Positions 39,752 to 50,241 of a stretch of DNA of 64,000 bases are shown piece after piece (positions within the stretch are counted from its first letter, which is position 1; each line of letters starts with the position of its first letter). The notes beneath the pieces were generated by a model that was given only the letters and a program-made list of their open reading frames with translations, did no database searches and was not told the origin of the DNA. Source of the DNA: Haematococcus lacustris (lineage: Eukaryota > Chlorophyta > Chlorophyceae > Chlamydomonadales > Haematococcaceae); the NCBI GenBank assembly GCA_030144725.1, contig JASKMD010000026.1:1375981-1439980 (forward strand), read 5' to 3'. A program made the translations under genes and the position numbers.

Positions 39752-40922
39752 TGATCAAAGTCCCGGGTGGCGCCGTGCTTCGCGGCTGCAAGAAGACGAA
39801 GCGAAAGCTGATGGCTCACTTCCAGCTGAGGGCCGGCATCCATTCTCAGCTCCGCGTCATCGCGTCATTGTATGTGCTCAGGATTTTCCTGACATGCCTT
39901 GTGGGCCACCCCACCACTGGGTACCCCAGCGCCCCTACAGCTCCAGCCGTGCAGCCTCCCTGTGCACTGGATGCTGCACCCCTACCCCCACTCCCCCTGC
40001 GTGTCCCTGCTCAGCCAGCAACCCTGGCTATGGATTGGGAGCCTGAGGCTGAGCCAGAGCCGGAGCCTGAGCCAGAGCCTGAGCCTGCCCCAGAGCCTGA
40101 GCCTGCCCCAGCGCCACCCACACTGCGCCCACCCAGCGCCCGCCTTGCTGCCCGCCACCCCCCACCAGCAGCTCCCACTGGTCCACCCATGCCCTTGGAC
40201 AGCGAAGATCCAGTCCTGCTGCAGCAGCTCAAGGTTTTTTGTGAGTACTTTGCCAACTCCAATTTCCTCACCCCCTACGACCAGCTGCAGCGGCGGCTTG
40301 GGCGCCCAAGGCAGAACCTACACTACAGCATCAAGCCAGCCTTTGATGATCCCAGCAACCAGGAGCTACTGGCCAAGCTGCAGCAGCTGGGCAGCGCCAA
40401 CTTCACTGGAAGCCCCCAGCAGGGCAGGTGGAACCACGCTTGCTGTGCCCAGCATGGAGCCAGCAGCGTGACCGGCCAGTGCGGGGCATGATGTGGTGCC
40501 CTGTAGTGGCCCCCTGCAAGCCCCCACAGGCCCCACGCAGCAGCCAGGCGGCCACACAGGCAGCAGCCTCAGAGCCTGGGCCCAGCACTCCCCTGCCAGC
40601 CAAGCGCAGCAAGCGCACCAAGGCTGAGCCAGAGACAGCTGAGCCAAGCCAGCCCACCAAGGGCAAAGGCAAGGCCCAGGGCAAGGCTGCCAAAGCCAAG
40701 CCAGCACCACAGCCAGGCAGGTGGCTGGACAGGGATTGCAATGCAGCGCTGAACATGCAGCGCATTGGGGAGAGCAAGTGGCGCCCGCTGGAGCTGTGTT
40801 TCTGGCCACAGCAGGGAGCGCTGCCAGCCAAGGGCAAGGAGTACCCTGGCCTGGGCTACAAGCGGGTGCGAGACAAGCCACCAACAGCTCAGCAGCAGCA
40901 GCAGCCTGCTGAGGCACAGTAG
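39752..40922 (+). pseudogene. internally deleted Fanzor (TnpB-like) gene
   Basis: Two pieces in different frames. The first (to 40491) encodes VIKVPGGAVLRGCKKTKRKL, an (EPEP)n linker after AMDWEPEAE, then FCEYFANSNFLTPYDQLQRR and LHYSIKPAFDDPSNQELLAK. The second (40428-40922) begins VEPRLLCPAWSQQRDRPVRG, runs through a Lys/Pro-rich linker to GRWLDRDCNAALNMQRIGES, and ends RDKPP...PAEAQ with TAG at 40920. DRDCNAALNM is the RuvC-III-type motif of TnpB/Fanzor. The stretch between the pieces, which should hold RuvC-I, RuvC-II and most of the catalytic domain, is missing, and the frame shifts at the junction (about 40427, cag|GTGGAA). A spliced-out intron cannot replace the missing domain. So it is a defective derivative. 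Attributing the first piece to Fanzor's N-terminus is inference. Confidence 0.68.
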
Positions 40923-41177
40923 TATGTGCCCCCCCTTTGTTGAGCTGTCATCAGCTTACATTAGTGCATGTTTTGTCATGCCAACTCTACGTCATAGCCC
41001 TCGTGGTCAGGTAATGCTGTAGGTGGTAGGCGACCGTGACCATGTGTAGGCCATGTTTAGGACATGTGCATGCCATGCGGTGGGAACTCCACACAGACAA
41101 AAACACTGTGTTGTAGTGGTTCACAACTAGTGTGTTCGACTGCAATGAAGGCTCAAGGTTGAGGGCCAAGGTGCTGG
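40923..41177 (+). repeat. conserved Fanzor 3' tail, second copy
   Basis: About 255 bp after the stop codon, matching 36072-36322 with few differences and, more distantly, 21060-20900. It ends abruptly at aaggtgctgg, after which the flanks differ. Candidate region for a guide RNA and the element's right end. Confidence 0.6.
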
Positions 41178-41740
41178 CCGTTGCAAACCTCTAGTATAAC
41201 TCTGCTTCCACCGCTGATGAAAACTTTGCAACCTGCGTGAATCTACAAAAAAATAGGGGGTCAAGATGAAAAATGTGCTCGGAATGGCCTGCGATTCTTC
41301 GTGCGACTTCTCCTAACTTCAACACCGCATCGTACATCGAGGAAATCGAGCGCGACTCACTGTGCAGTAAGATCGAAAGTCGTTCTGAATTTTAGAGGCC
41401 TTAAAAATAGAAATGAGTAGTGGGTCTGGTAATGTAGATGCCAGCGCGTCTACTCGCGATGTTTCGTTTTGAATGGTCTGGCCGGCCCGTCAACCGACAG
41501 TTCAGTCAAACAAAGACCCCGAACCCCCGCGGAGTACAGCCCCGGCCCTAGATGAACACGACACAGGTTGGTCCATCATTTTGAACTGACAGCCGCAGTC
41601 CACGGATGCGGCGCTTGGCCGTGGCGTGCACGTCAACCTTGCGCACTGCCTATACGGTAAAACATATTCAGCCTCTGCTTCAGCGCGACGGAGCCTCATG
41701 TCCCCAATGCACCTGATGGCAGGTGTCTAGCCTCGAAAAG
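41178..41740. other. no supported gene
   Basis: Short frames only. No repeat or family recognised. Confidence 0.4.
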
Positions 41741-41744
41741 CAGC

Positions 41745-43360
41745 CAGGCTAGCAGCAGAGGCAGCAGCAGCAGGGGCAGCAGCAGCAGGGGCAGCAGCAG
41801 CAGGGGCAGCAGCAGCAGGGGCAGGGGCAGCAGCAGCAGGGGCAGCAGCAGCAGCAGGGGCAGCAGGGGCAGCAGCGGTAGCAGGCGCGGCAGGGGCAGC
41901 AGGGGCAGCAGCAGCAGGGGCAGCAGCAGCAGAAGGGGCAGCAGGGGCAGCAGGGGCAGCAGGGGCAGAAGCAGCAGCAGCAGGGGCAGCAGCGGCAACA
42001 GTAGGGGCAGCAGCAGCAGCAGTAGGGGCAGCAACAGCAGGGGCAGCAGCAGCAAGGGCAGCAGGGGCAGCAGCAGGGGCAGCAGCAGCAGGGGCAGCAG
42101 CAGCAGGGGCAGGGGCAGCAGCAGCAGGGGCAGCAGCAGCAGGGGCAGCAGCGGCAGCAGGGGCAGCAGCAGCAGGGGCAGCAGCAGCGGCGGCAGGGGC
42201 AGCAGCGGCAGCAGCGGCAGCAGCAGCAGCGGCGGCAGGGGCAGCAGGGGCAGCAGCGGCAGCAGCGGCAGCAGTGGCAGCAGCGGCGACGGCAACAGCA
42301 GGGGCAGCAGCGGCAGCAGCGGCATCACTGGCAGCAGCGGCGATAGTAGCAGGGGCAGTAGTCGCAGCAGGGGCGGCAGTGGCAGCAGGGGCAGCAGGGG
42401 CAGCAGGCGCGGCAGGGGCAGCAGGGGCAGCAGCAGCAGAAGGGGCAGCAGGGGGAGCAGGGGCAGCAGCGGCAACAATGGGAGCAGCAGCAATAGTAGC
42501 AGGGGCAGCAGCAGCAGGGGCAGCAGCAGCAGCAGCAGCAGCAGTAGGGGCAGCAGCAGCAGCAGTAGGGGCAGCAGCAGCAGGGGCAGCAGCAGCAAGG
42601 GCAACAGGGGCAGCAGGGGCAGCAGCAGCAGGGGCAGCAGCAGCAGGGGCAGCAGGGGCAGCAGGGGCAGCAGCAGCAGCGGCAGCAGCGGCAGCAGGGG
42701 CAGCAGGGGCAGCAGGGGCAGCAGGGGCAGCAGGGGCAGCGGCAGCAGCGGCAGCAGCGGCAGCAGCGGCAGCAGCGGCAGCAGCGGCAGCTGCGGCGGC
42801 AGCAGCAGGAGCAGCAGCAGCAGGGGCAGCAGCAGCAGGGGCAGCAGCAGCAGGGGCAGCAGCAGCAAGGGCAGCAGGGGCAGCAGCAGCAGGGGCAGCA
42901 GCAGCAGCAGTAGGGGCAGCAGCAGCAGCTGTAGGGGCAGCAGCAGCAGGGGCAGCAGCAGCAAGGGCAGCAGGGGCAGCAGCAGCAGGGGCAGCAGCAG
43001 CAGGGGCAGCAGCAGCAGGGGCAGCAGCAACAGCAGCAGCAGCGGCAGCAGCGGCAGCAGCGGCAGCAGCGGCAGCAGGGGCAGCGGCAGCAGCGGCAGC
43101 AGCGGCAGCAGCGGCAGCAGCGGCAGCTGCGGCGGCAGCAGCAGGAGCAGCAGCAGCAGGGGCAGCAGCAGCAGGGGCAGCAGCAGCAGGGGCAGCAGCA
43201 GCATGGGCAGCAACAATAGGGGCAGGAGCAGCAGGGGCAGCAGCAGTAGAAGGGGCAGCAGCAGCATGAGCAGCACTTGCAACAGTAGGGCGGCAGAAGG
43301 GGCAGCAGCAGCAGGAGCAGCAAGGGCGGCATGGGCAGCAGGGACAGCAGTGGCAGCAGC
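41745..43360. repeat. GCAGCAGGG/GCAGCAGCA array, 1.6 kb
   Basis: Imperfect 6-9 bp units (gcagcagggg, gcagcagca, gcggca) with larger duplicated blocks of about 300-450 bp: the stretch ending ggcagctgcggcggcagcag appears at about 42775-42805 and again at 43115-43145. Frames of up to 592 codons (poly-Ala/Pro, poly-Leu/Pro, Cys-rich) exist on both strands and are products of the repeat. No flanking exon supports a gene. Confidence 0.9.
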
Positions 43361-43414
43361 GGCAGCAGCTCTGGAACTTGCGGCTGCCGATCTGGAAATT
43401 GCGGCAGCATGAAG

Positions 43415-43627
43415 TTACGGGTACACAAGAGGTGTACGAGCAGAAGCTACAGATGAAAGACAGATCGTGTGTTGCATCTGTGCTAAGACACTGCCATGCA
43501 ACCATGGACAGTTGGAAATGCTGAAAAGACTGTCCAACAGGTGTGGTGCCATGTGAACAAGGCCTATGCCATCCATTTTAACAAAAACGTGGAAACGTGC
43601 AGAACGACCGTTTAGTACACAAGGCAA
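43415..43627 (-). pseudogene. small LINE fragment related to 14540-15073
   Basis: The minus frame contains DGIGLVHMAPHLLDS, matching DGIGINHMAPHLLNR in the fragment at 14.9 kb, then degenerates. About 100 bp is recognisable. Confidence 0.55.
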
Positions 43628-44689
43628 CGAAGCGCAAGGAGTGTACGGTTGAACCCCCGCAAGGAAAGCTCCCTAAAGGGCGTTTGGTGACAAAGTGGGT
43701 TGAAAGGCTCCTGTATTGCCACAAGGGAAGAAGCTGAAGGAAGAACTGAAGCAGCAGGATACCGTAAAGAACCAGGTCGTGTAGGCTTACTTGACTGGCT
43801 TCATCAAGTGGGTTGCATCATTCGCTTGTGGTGTCTGTGCTGCCTCTCCGTGCTGCCGCAGTTTACACTGAGAATGTGGTGTACACCAGGGTGTTTTATG
43901 CCTTGCCACCTGGCCCCGACGACGATGAGGGCTGGTGACAGGCCATGCCAACTTGCATTGACTTGGCACTGAGCTGGCACCACTGCTGTTGCCACTGTGA
44001 CTGCAGCTGCAATTGCTCTTGCCACACACTGTTGCTGCACCCACAGTGCAGAAGTGATAACTGGACAGCATGCTCACACACATTTTTCAGATGCCAAGGG
44101 ATGCAAAGCGAACATCATGCAAGCATGCGAACATCATTCATACACACATTGCAAGTGGACTTGGACATGCATAGTTTTGTTCGGCTGCATGCGGGCTTGC
44201 TTGACCGGCTGTCGGGCTGGTTGTTAAACAAATGTGGTACGGCTGGAGGCCGCACATACATATGTTGCCTGCTGGCCGTCCGATGTGGGACGGGCCCACT
44301 GCCCTAGTACCAACGTCACTACTCCCTTCCACACAAACTCTACAACTGTTGTTAGCAGACCTCTCTAGATCCCTGCGTTGACTTGTCTGCCTGCACACTA
44401 CCCTCACGCTCACTGCCTTCTACACGATCCTACGCCCTCCCAACGCTCCCTTCTCATCCTCCCTCTACCTGTTGCTCCCCAGTCCCTGGACCCCTGAACG
44501 CCATCCTCGCATCTTCTGCTGCTCCCTCCCTTTTGGTCGCCCCCCCTCCCTGGTGCTCTCTCCCTCGTAGTGCTCGTCCCCACTTGCGATCCTGCACCTC
44601 CTACTCCTCCCGGCGCCCTCCACACAGCTGCCTGATCACCACCCATGATCCCTACCCCTCCCAGCCTGCACCTACACTACGCCTTCTCT
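43628..44689. other. no supported gene
   Basis: Plus frames at 43700-44310 have no recognised domain. Pyrimidine-rich from about 44380 on, in keeping with the 3' UTR or introns of the minus-strand gene to the right. Confidence 0.4.
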
Positions 44690-46707
44690 TCAGCCTCGGC
44701 TGCCCCACCCCAGCAACTGCCCCAAGAACCCGCCCAGGCCAGCCACCAGGCCGCTGGCTTCCCACCGCTGCCCCTGCTCCCCCCGCCCCCTCGCATCTGC
44801 CCCTCCGCCCTGCTGCTCCACCCCTGACAGCTTCCCGTCCACCCTCAACCCCCCCGCTACTATGTTGTTGCTGGTCTTGCCAGACAGGGCCTGCGCCGCA
44901 GCCTGTGCTGTAGGTCCCCTACCGCCTGGGGCTGCCGCCACTGCCGCCGCTGCTGCTGCCACATGGGCCGCCACCACCACATCCTCATCCTCGCCGCCGC
45001 CCCCAGCCCCCTCCCCCTCCCGCTCCTCTGCCCAATCCACCACGCTGACTAATACGGAGGGGGGCCGGACCCGCGACCTGGCTTTGGATCGAGTTGGGTG
45101 GGGGTGGGGCAGGGGGCGAAACAATGCAGGGGTTGCCTGTGGCGGGGTGGGGCCGGGTGGGGCGGGGGGTGTGAGGGTGTGAGGGGTGAGGCTGCGGGAC
45201 AGCTCCTGCTGGCCTGGTCCCATGCTGAGCTGGCTGTGTGGGGCAGCCTTGTGCTTTGCCATAGCCAGTTCTCCTGCGCCTGCAACGACAGCAGGAGCGG
45301 GAGGGGCGGTAACAGCAAGCACGGCACGGGGTTGAGGCAGCAGGGTGGCGGGGGGGCCTGAGGGGGCAGCAGCAGCGGGCATGGCAGGGGTGTTCAGGCT
45401 TCAGTAGCTTGCCTATGCTCGGTGGGGGCTGGGGGGCTTGCGGCAGCTCACCAGTGTTGAGGGGTAGGCCTTCGTCCTGCTGCCCCCGCCCCTGCGGCCC
45501 CTGCTGCTCCTGCTCCTGCTGCTCCCGCCCCTGCTGCTGCCCCTGTGGCTGCTGCTGCTGCTTTTCCCAGTGCGGGCTGACAGGCACGTGAGGGTGGCTG
45601 CCAGCCTGCCCTTGCGGCCGGGTGACAGTCAGGGGCCCAGCTGCTGCCCTGCGCCGGGGCCGGGTCACCGGGGGAGGGGCGGGGGCAGGAGCCGCGGCAG
45701 GCAAGGTGTAGACAGGGGCTGAGGTGTGGGAGGGCCCCTCCCCTCCCCTCCCCTGGGCAACGACCAGGCGTAGAGGTGAAGGTGTAGGTGTAGGGGACAG
45801 GGAGTGGAGCTGAGGGGCGGTGAGGTTATGGGTGGGCTCAGGGGTGGGAGGTGAGGGGGGTACGGCAACCCCAGCCTGCACCTTGTTCCCCTGCCAGGGG
45901 TCATGGGCCACGAGGCCGTGAGCCACAGGGCTGTGGGTGGGCCCAGGGGCGAGGCGGCTTGGGTGTGTGCTGGAGGGGGTGCCCTGCCCTGCCTTGCCCT
46001 GCCAGACATCCTCGCCTGGGGTGTGGGGTTGTAGGCGCATGGTGGAAGAGGGGGAGGGGGATGGTGTGATATTGGGGTGAGGGGGAGGGGCCTGGTCAGT
46101 CAGGGGCTGCATGGCCTGCTGGAGGGTGGTCAAGGCTGCTGCCAGCCGCCGCCTGTCCGCTGCCAGCCGCTCCATGTCACCCAACCGCCCAACTGATTCC
46201 CCGCGCCAGGCACACTCCTCCTGAGCTAGTGTGGGCTGCTGAGTTTGCCGCTGCTGCTGCTGCTTGTCAGGATGCAGGGGGCCTTGGCTGTTGTGGCTCT
46301 TGATGTGCTGTCCTGGCTGCCGCTGCTGCAGCTGCCCATCCTGTCGTGCACGCTGACCTGCAGCTGCGAGAGGAGCTGCTGGCTTTGCTGCGAGCCCTGC
46401 TGCAAAAGAAGGGCGTTGCAGCCGGCTGCGCTCTTGGTCCTGAAGCGGGTTGTGGGATGATGTGGGGGGCAACGAACCGTTTGCCAACGGCATTGGCACC
46501 TCTTGCTGCTGCTGCTGCTGCTGCTGGGGCTGCTGCTGCTGCTGCTGGGGCTGCTGGTGCTGGGGTTGCTGCTGCTGGGGCTGCTGCTGCTGGGGTTGCT
46601 GGGCACTGTGCCACTCTGGTGCAAGGCTGGCTGACCCCCACTGGCAGGGTACCAGTAGCTGGCCAGGGCCCGCTGGCACCTAGGGCAGTGCATGCAGCAG
46701 CCACAAT

Positions 46708-46742
<35 letters not shown>

Positions 46743-48232
46743 GGTGCACTGTACGGCGTGGGGTCAACAGCAGGGCACACAGGGGCGGTGCTGAGGGTGT
46801 GATGTGTGTGGGGGGTGAAGTGAGAGCAGTGGCAGTCATACCATAAACTACCGGTCACACTTCCCAGCTAGTCAGGCAGAGGCCCCCTCCCCCCTCCCAC
46901 CTTCCCCCCTTCCCTGCCCCTCACCTCCAGGCGTTTGTTGCCACCAGGCTCCCACCTCACACTGCCAGAGTGTGAATCCCACACCACAACCTGCACACCC
47001 GCACACACGCGCCCAGTGGCATGGCTGCAGCACATGCACGTCATCAAGCAAAATGCTCACACGTGCTCCACATGGAGCTTGTGCCTGCATCATCTTGTCA
47101 ACATGAGGTGGAGAGAGAAGTGAGCAGGGCGGATCAGCCCACCTCCTGCTGAGGCCTGGCCTGGCCTGGCCTGGATGCTGTAGGCAGGGAAGCACTCATG
47201 TGCACTGTGTCAGTGGTTGAATTTACCTCAATGTCCTAACAGTATTCCTAAGAGACCTAAGGTGCTAAGTGGTAACTATCCCTTGACAGTGTGTATTGAG
47301 GATCCCCCTACCCCCTGTGTTTGTGTGCTGCCACGCTGCCTGAGCTCCAGCTCATGTTGCTTGCAGGGTCCATGACGGAGGTGCTGATGCCAGGCAACCT
47401 AACCAGCCTCTGGCCCTCATCCCCTGGCAGCCTGGCTTGATCCTGCAACGCCTGGGCTGGGGCAGCACCCTTGCCTACAGACCCACCGGACTCCCAAGCA
47501 CCTGGCCGAATGTGGCCTGCCATGTGCCTCCCGTCCCTGCTCTGGTGAGAGGGCAGCAATGGGACACACACCCCATGTCACCTTGCTCCTTTTAATGCAT
47601 GCCCACCGGTGAGGGCATAGTATACCTTTCTTGATTCTTTTTTCATTTTTCCTTCATGTCCCCCCATAACGCCTATTACGCCTGGCTGCCACACCTTGAA
47701 TTCATAGCAGCCAGGTGCCAGGTCCAGGTTGCCAACCCACACGTCATCTTCTGTCCAGGCAAGGCTGGGCGAATGAGGCACGGACCAGCCTCCCAGTGCG
47801 GCGCCCTCCCCCACCAGCTGCAGGGCAGGGAGTGAGAGCAGAGCTAGTGGAAGATGGGGAGAAGGGGCAGGGGGCAGCAGGCCAGGTGCGACCAGGAGCA
47901 TGGGGCTCAACTCAGCTCCCCCTCAGCACTCACTCGAACCACTTCGCCGAAGCTAGTTTTGTAACGAACGCTTGCGCGCACACCGGCCGTGGCTTCGGAT
48001 AACCCAGCCTGTAAGTCGTGGGCGACCAGAGCACCGTCAGCAGCAATGAATTCAAGCTTTGGCCGGGCTTCGCTCAAACTAAAGTTGCCCGCCTTACCGT
48101 AGGACGCTCGAGTTGTGAAAGTGCGCAACGTGCCACCGATGCTCGCGGGCGTGCGAGCCCTACCCCCAAACCCTTTGTCCCGGCGGCAAACAGCGAGGCC
48201 TTAGGGCCTGTGGCCATCTGGCCGCAAGCCAT
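44690..48232 (-). CDS. CBM20 starch-binding protein with probable plastid transit peptide and Gln/Pro-rich tail
   Basis: Minus-strand exons: 48232-48098 (ATG; MACGQMATGPKASLFAAGTK and on to ARPRASVARCALS), 48008-47934 (ATAGVRASVRYKTSFGEVVR), 47817-47695 (LVGEGAALGGWSVPHSPSLA, WTEDDVWVGNLDLAPGCYEF) and a probable fourth, 47442-47312 (LPGDEGQRLVRLP). The first three have GT-AG borders and are all in phase 0. VRYKT..GE.V..VGE...LGGW....L.W.....W...L.L..G..EFK is the CBM20 pattern, so the protein should bind starch, probably in the chloroplast, since exon 1 looks like a transit peptide (Ala/Arg/Ser-rich, VARCA site). A large block, 46679-44985 (poly-Gln then Pro-rich; GDMERLAADRRRLAAALTTL helix), begins at a ccctag acceptor and is probably the downstream exon, but its phase relative to exon 4 is unresolved. 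The 3' end (44985, or 44690 in another frame) is uncertain. Confidence 0.72.
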
Positions 48233-48917
48233 GTTTGTTCAGTTTGCGCTACGGGGCGAGATATTTCCATATACTAAGAAATCTCCTAGATCCTCATGGC
48301 ATGTCAATTGACAAGGTCGGAGGGTGAAGTTCCACCGCGAGACTCTATCTTCTGCTGGTCCCGCTTCACTCGGTTCATGCTACTACCAAGGCTGGGGCTG
48401 TTGGCTGCATCTGCCCTGAACGGAGAGCTGCTGAAATATCCTGCCACAGCAACAACAAACACCCAGCCTTCTATACAACACAACCTTGCACGCTGTTTGC
48501 ACGGTAATTGACGGGAACCAGGTCCAGGGTCATGCATTGATCGCATGTAAGATGTTGGGCGACAGGCCCTGTTCGCGGACCGAATCTGTTTCGAGAAAAC
48601 GTGTCATTAAACCGCCGCTGTAGATTGTCGACTGGCTGGGGGTATCTCCTTCTTCACACTGTAGCATATACTAAGGCCGAGAGGGGCTGGCAGCAGCGCA
48701 CACGAGCGCAATCTGTGTGAGGTAACCATAATATTGAACGACGAGTGTTTTATAAGGGGTCCGAGCAAAGAGGTGGTTTGGGGTGTTTGAGGTCGCATTA
48801 CACCGCGCAGTGCCACGTGCACCCGTCGCCACTCACCCGTCGCACCTCACGGCATCGTGTTTCGGGCCCGAGCCAGCTCCACGAGGTGGTGGGGCTGCTT
48901 TGATATACGGCGGCATT
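48233..48917. promoter_or_regulatory. divergent intergenic region between CBM20 gene and plus-strand gene
   Basis: About 690 bp separates the two start regions. No gene is seen inside. It should contain both promoters. Confidence 0.5.
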
Positions 48918-48925
48918 TATATAAA
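48918..48925 (+). promoter_or_regulatory. TATA box candidate (TATATAAA)
   Basis: TATATAAA overlaps the ATG at 48925. If it works as a TATA box, transcription would start about 30 bp downstream and the first usable ATG of the plus-strand gene would be 48979. Confidence 0.45.
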
Positions 48926-48978
48926 TGGGGCTGCGTGCCCCCCGGCTATCGCAGCTTAAGCCGGTGGTCGTTCCGGCT

Positions 48979-49755
48979 ATGGTCGTCGTCGCGGTAGTCG
49001 TGGTCGTAACAACGGTGGCCACAACGGTGGTCATGAAGGGAAAGGCGACAGGTGAGGAAGGCTGTTTGACCGCCCGCCGACCCTTTGACCGCCCGACCTT
49101 GCCAGACGCCGCGTATTGGACCTGTTGCGTGCCGTAGGCGACTCTGCACAACTTACGAGCAGCCCACCTACACAAGCCGTCCTGACATCTCAACCAGGCA
49201 GTCAAGTGGCAATCAGCCTTACATTTTACGGCCTGGACCTATGGTCGCTAGTGACAAGCTGGGGATCACGCATGCAGGAGCTGCTTGACGCACAGCAGCC
49301 GCGTGGCCTGAGCCTGCTGGAGCTCACTGCCCCAGGCATGTGCGCCTCCCAGCTGCTGTCCCTCAACACCACTGCCTTGTTCAACACCTCGCTCACCGCC
49401 CAGCAGCTCATGCCGGGCTTGACCTACTTTGCAAGTGACGTGAGTGGCAGCCTCTGCAAGGCCACCTGATGGCATTGTGACTGCTGGCTGGCTATAACAC
49501 CAGTCCTGGCCCCTGGCCCTGCAGGTGGCCCAGCTGCTGAGAGACTTCCTGCAGGATAGCAATGTCACGGTGCAGGTGGCAGACTTCTGTGCCGGCAACC
49601 GCACCCACGCATCCTCCTCCCGGCAAGAGGATGACATTGGCTGAGGACATGGACGCCTGGACCACATTGCGGGTCAGCGTAGCCCTTTTGGGGCTAACCC
49701 CTGCGAGGTGGGTCGCTACATCTTTCACATCATCGCACATGTAATGGTGGAGGTG
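48979..49755 (+). CDS. unknown membrane-anchored/secreted protein, 5' part, interrupted by copia
   Basis: Exons 48979-49051 (or from ATG 48925), 49138-49439 and 49525-49641, with GT-AG borders and consistent phases. Exon 1 encodes a very hydrophobic stretch (MVVVAVVVVVTTVATTVVMK), a signal anchor or signal peptide. Exon 2 contains GLDLWSLVTSWGSRMQELLD and NTTALFNTS with N-glycosylation sequons. Exon 3 gives VAQLLRDFLQDSNVTVQVAD, FCAGNRTHASSS, then an in-frame TGA at 49642. The frame past that TGA stays open (GRLDHIAGQRSPFGANPCEV, GRYIFHIIAHVMV) up to and across the copia target site. I do not recognise the family. Extracellular or lumenal location is inferred from the anchor and sequons. Either the TGA marks an unresolved splice or the gene is a pseudogene; the insertion also breaks it. 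Confidence 0.5.
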
Positions 49756-50016
49756 TGTTGGAAGTGCACGGGCAGACGACGACACCAGATTCAGGGTTTA
49801 CATAGATCTGCCACAACAGGTTAGCGCATAGCATGCGCCTACCTGTTGGAAGTGCACGGGCAGACGACGACACCAGATTCAGGGTGCCGTCTCCTACCAG
49901 GTGTCTACCATAAATACGGCAGTCACACTCGTACACTCCGCGGACAGGCCGCTGGCAATCACGCCCTCACATTCCGGTGCTATAACAACTGCACCGGGAG
50001 GGCTCAAACTTCATCA
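49756..50016 (-). repeat. copia 3' LTR
   Basis: 261 bp, identical by eye to 63306-63566. A 41-bp segment starting tgttggaagtgcacgggcag occurs twice within it (49756-49796 and 49852-49892), so the U5 end appears duplicated. The purine-rich gagtgggag (minus strand, 50025-50017) directly precedes it as polypurine tract. Confidence 0.95.
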
Positions 50017-50241
50017 CTCCCACTCAGAGGCCTGACTAAAGCGTTCAACTTAAGTTGCAAACAACTGTACTTCAAACAACTGCAGAGGAAGCTTCTCAGT
50101 CCAGATAAAGATCCTGGCTGAGCAAAGCAGACTGTTGCAGGCACACACGCCTGAGCCTGCACTTCCATGCCCCAGTCCTGAAACCACATCTCAGGCTGGG
50201 TACAGCAATCTGTTTCAGACTATAGGTAGTCTGTGACTGCT

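Noticed and set aside
41696..43505. Long poly-Leu/Pro, poly-Ala/Pro and Cys-rich frames on both strands
   Set aside because: Products of the GCAGCAGGG array; several frames are open at once and flanking sequence is a LINE relic, not exons.
49642..49644. Selenocysteine codon at the in-frame TGA
   Set aside because: No SECIS element could be identified and the protein is not a known selenoprotein; a nonsense change or missed splice is simpler.
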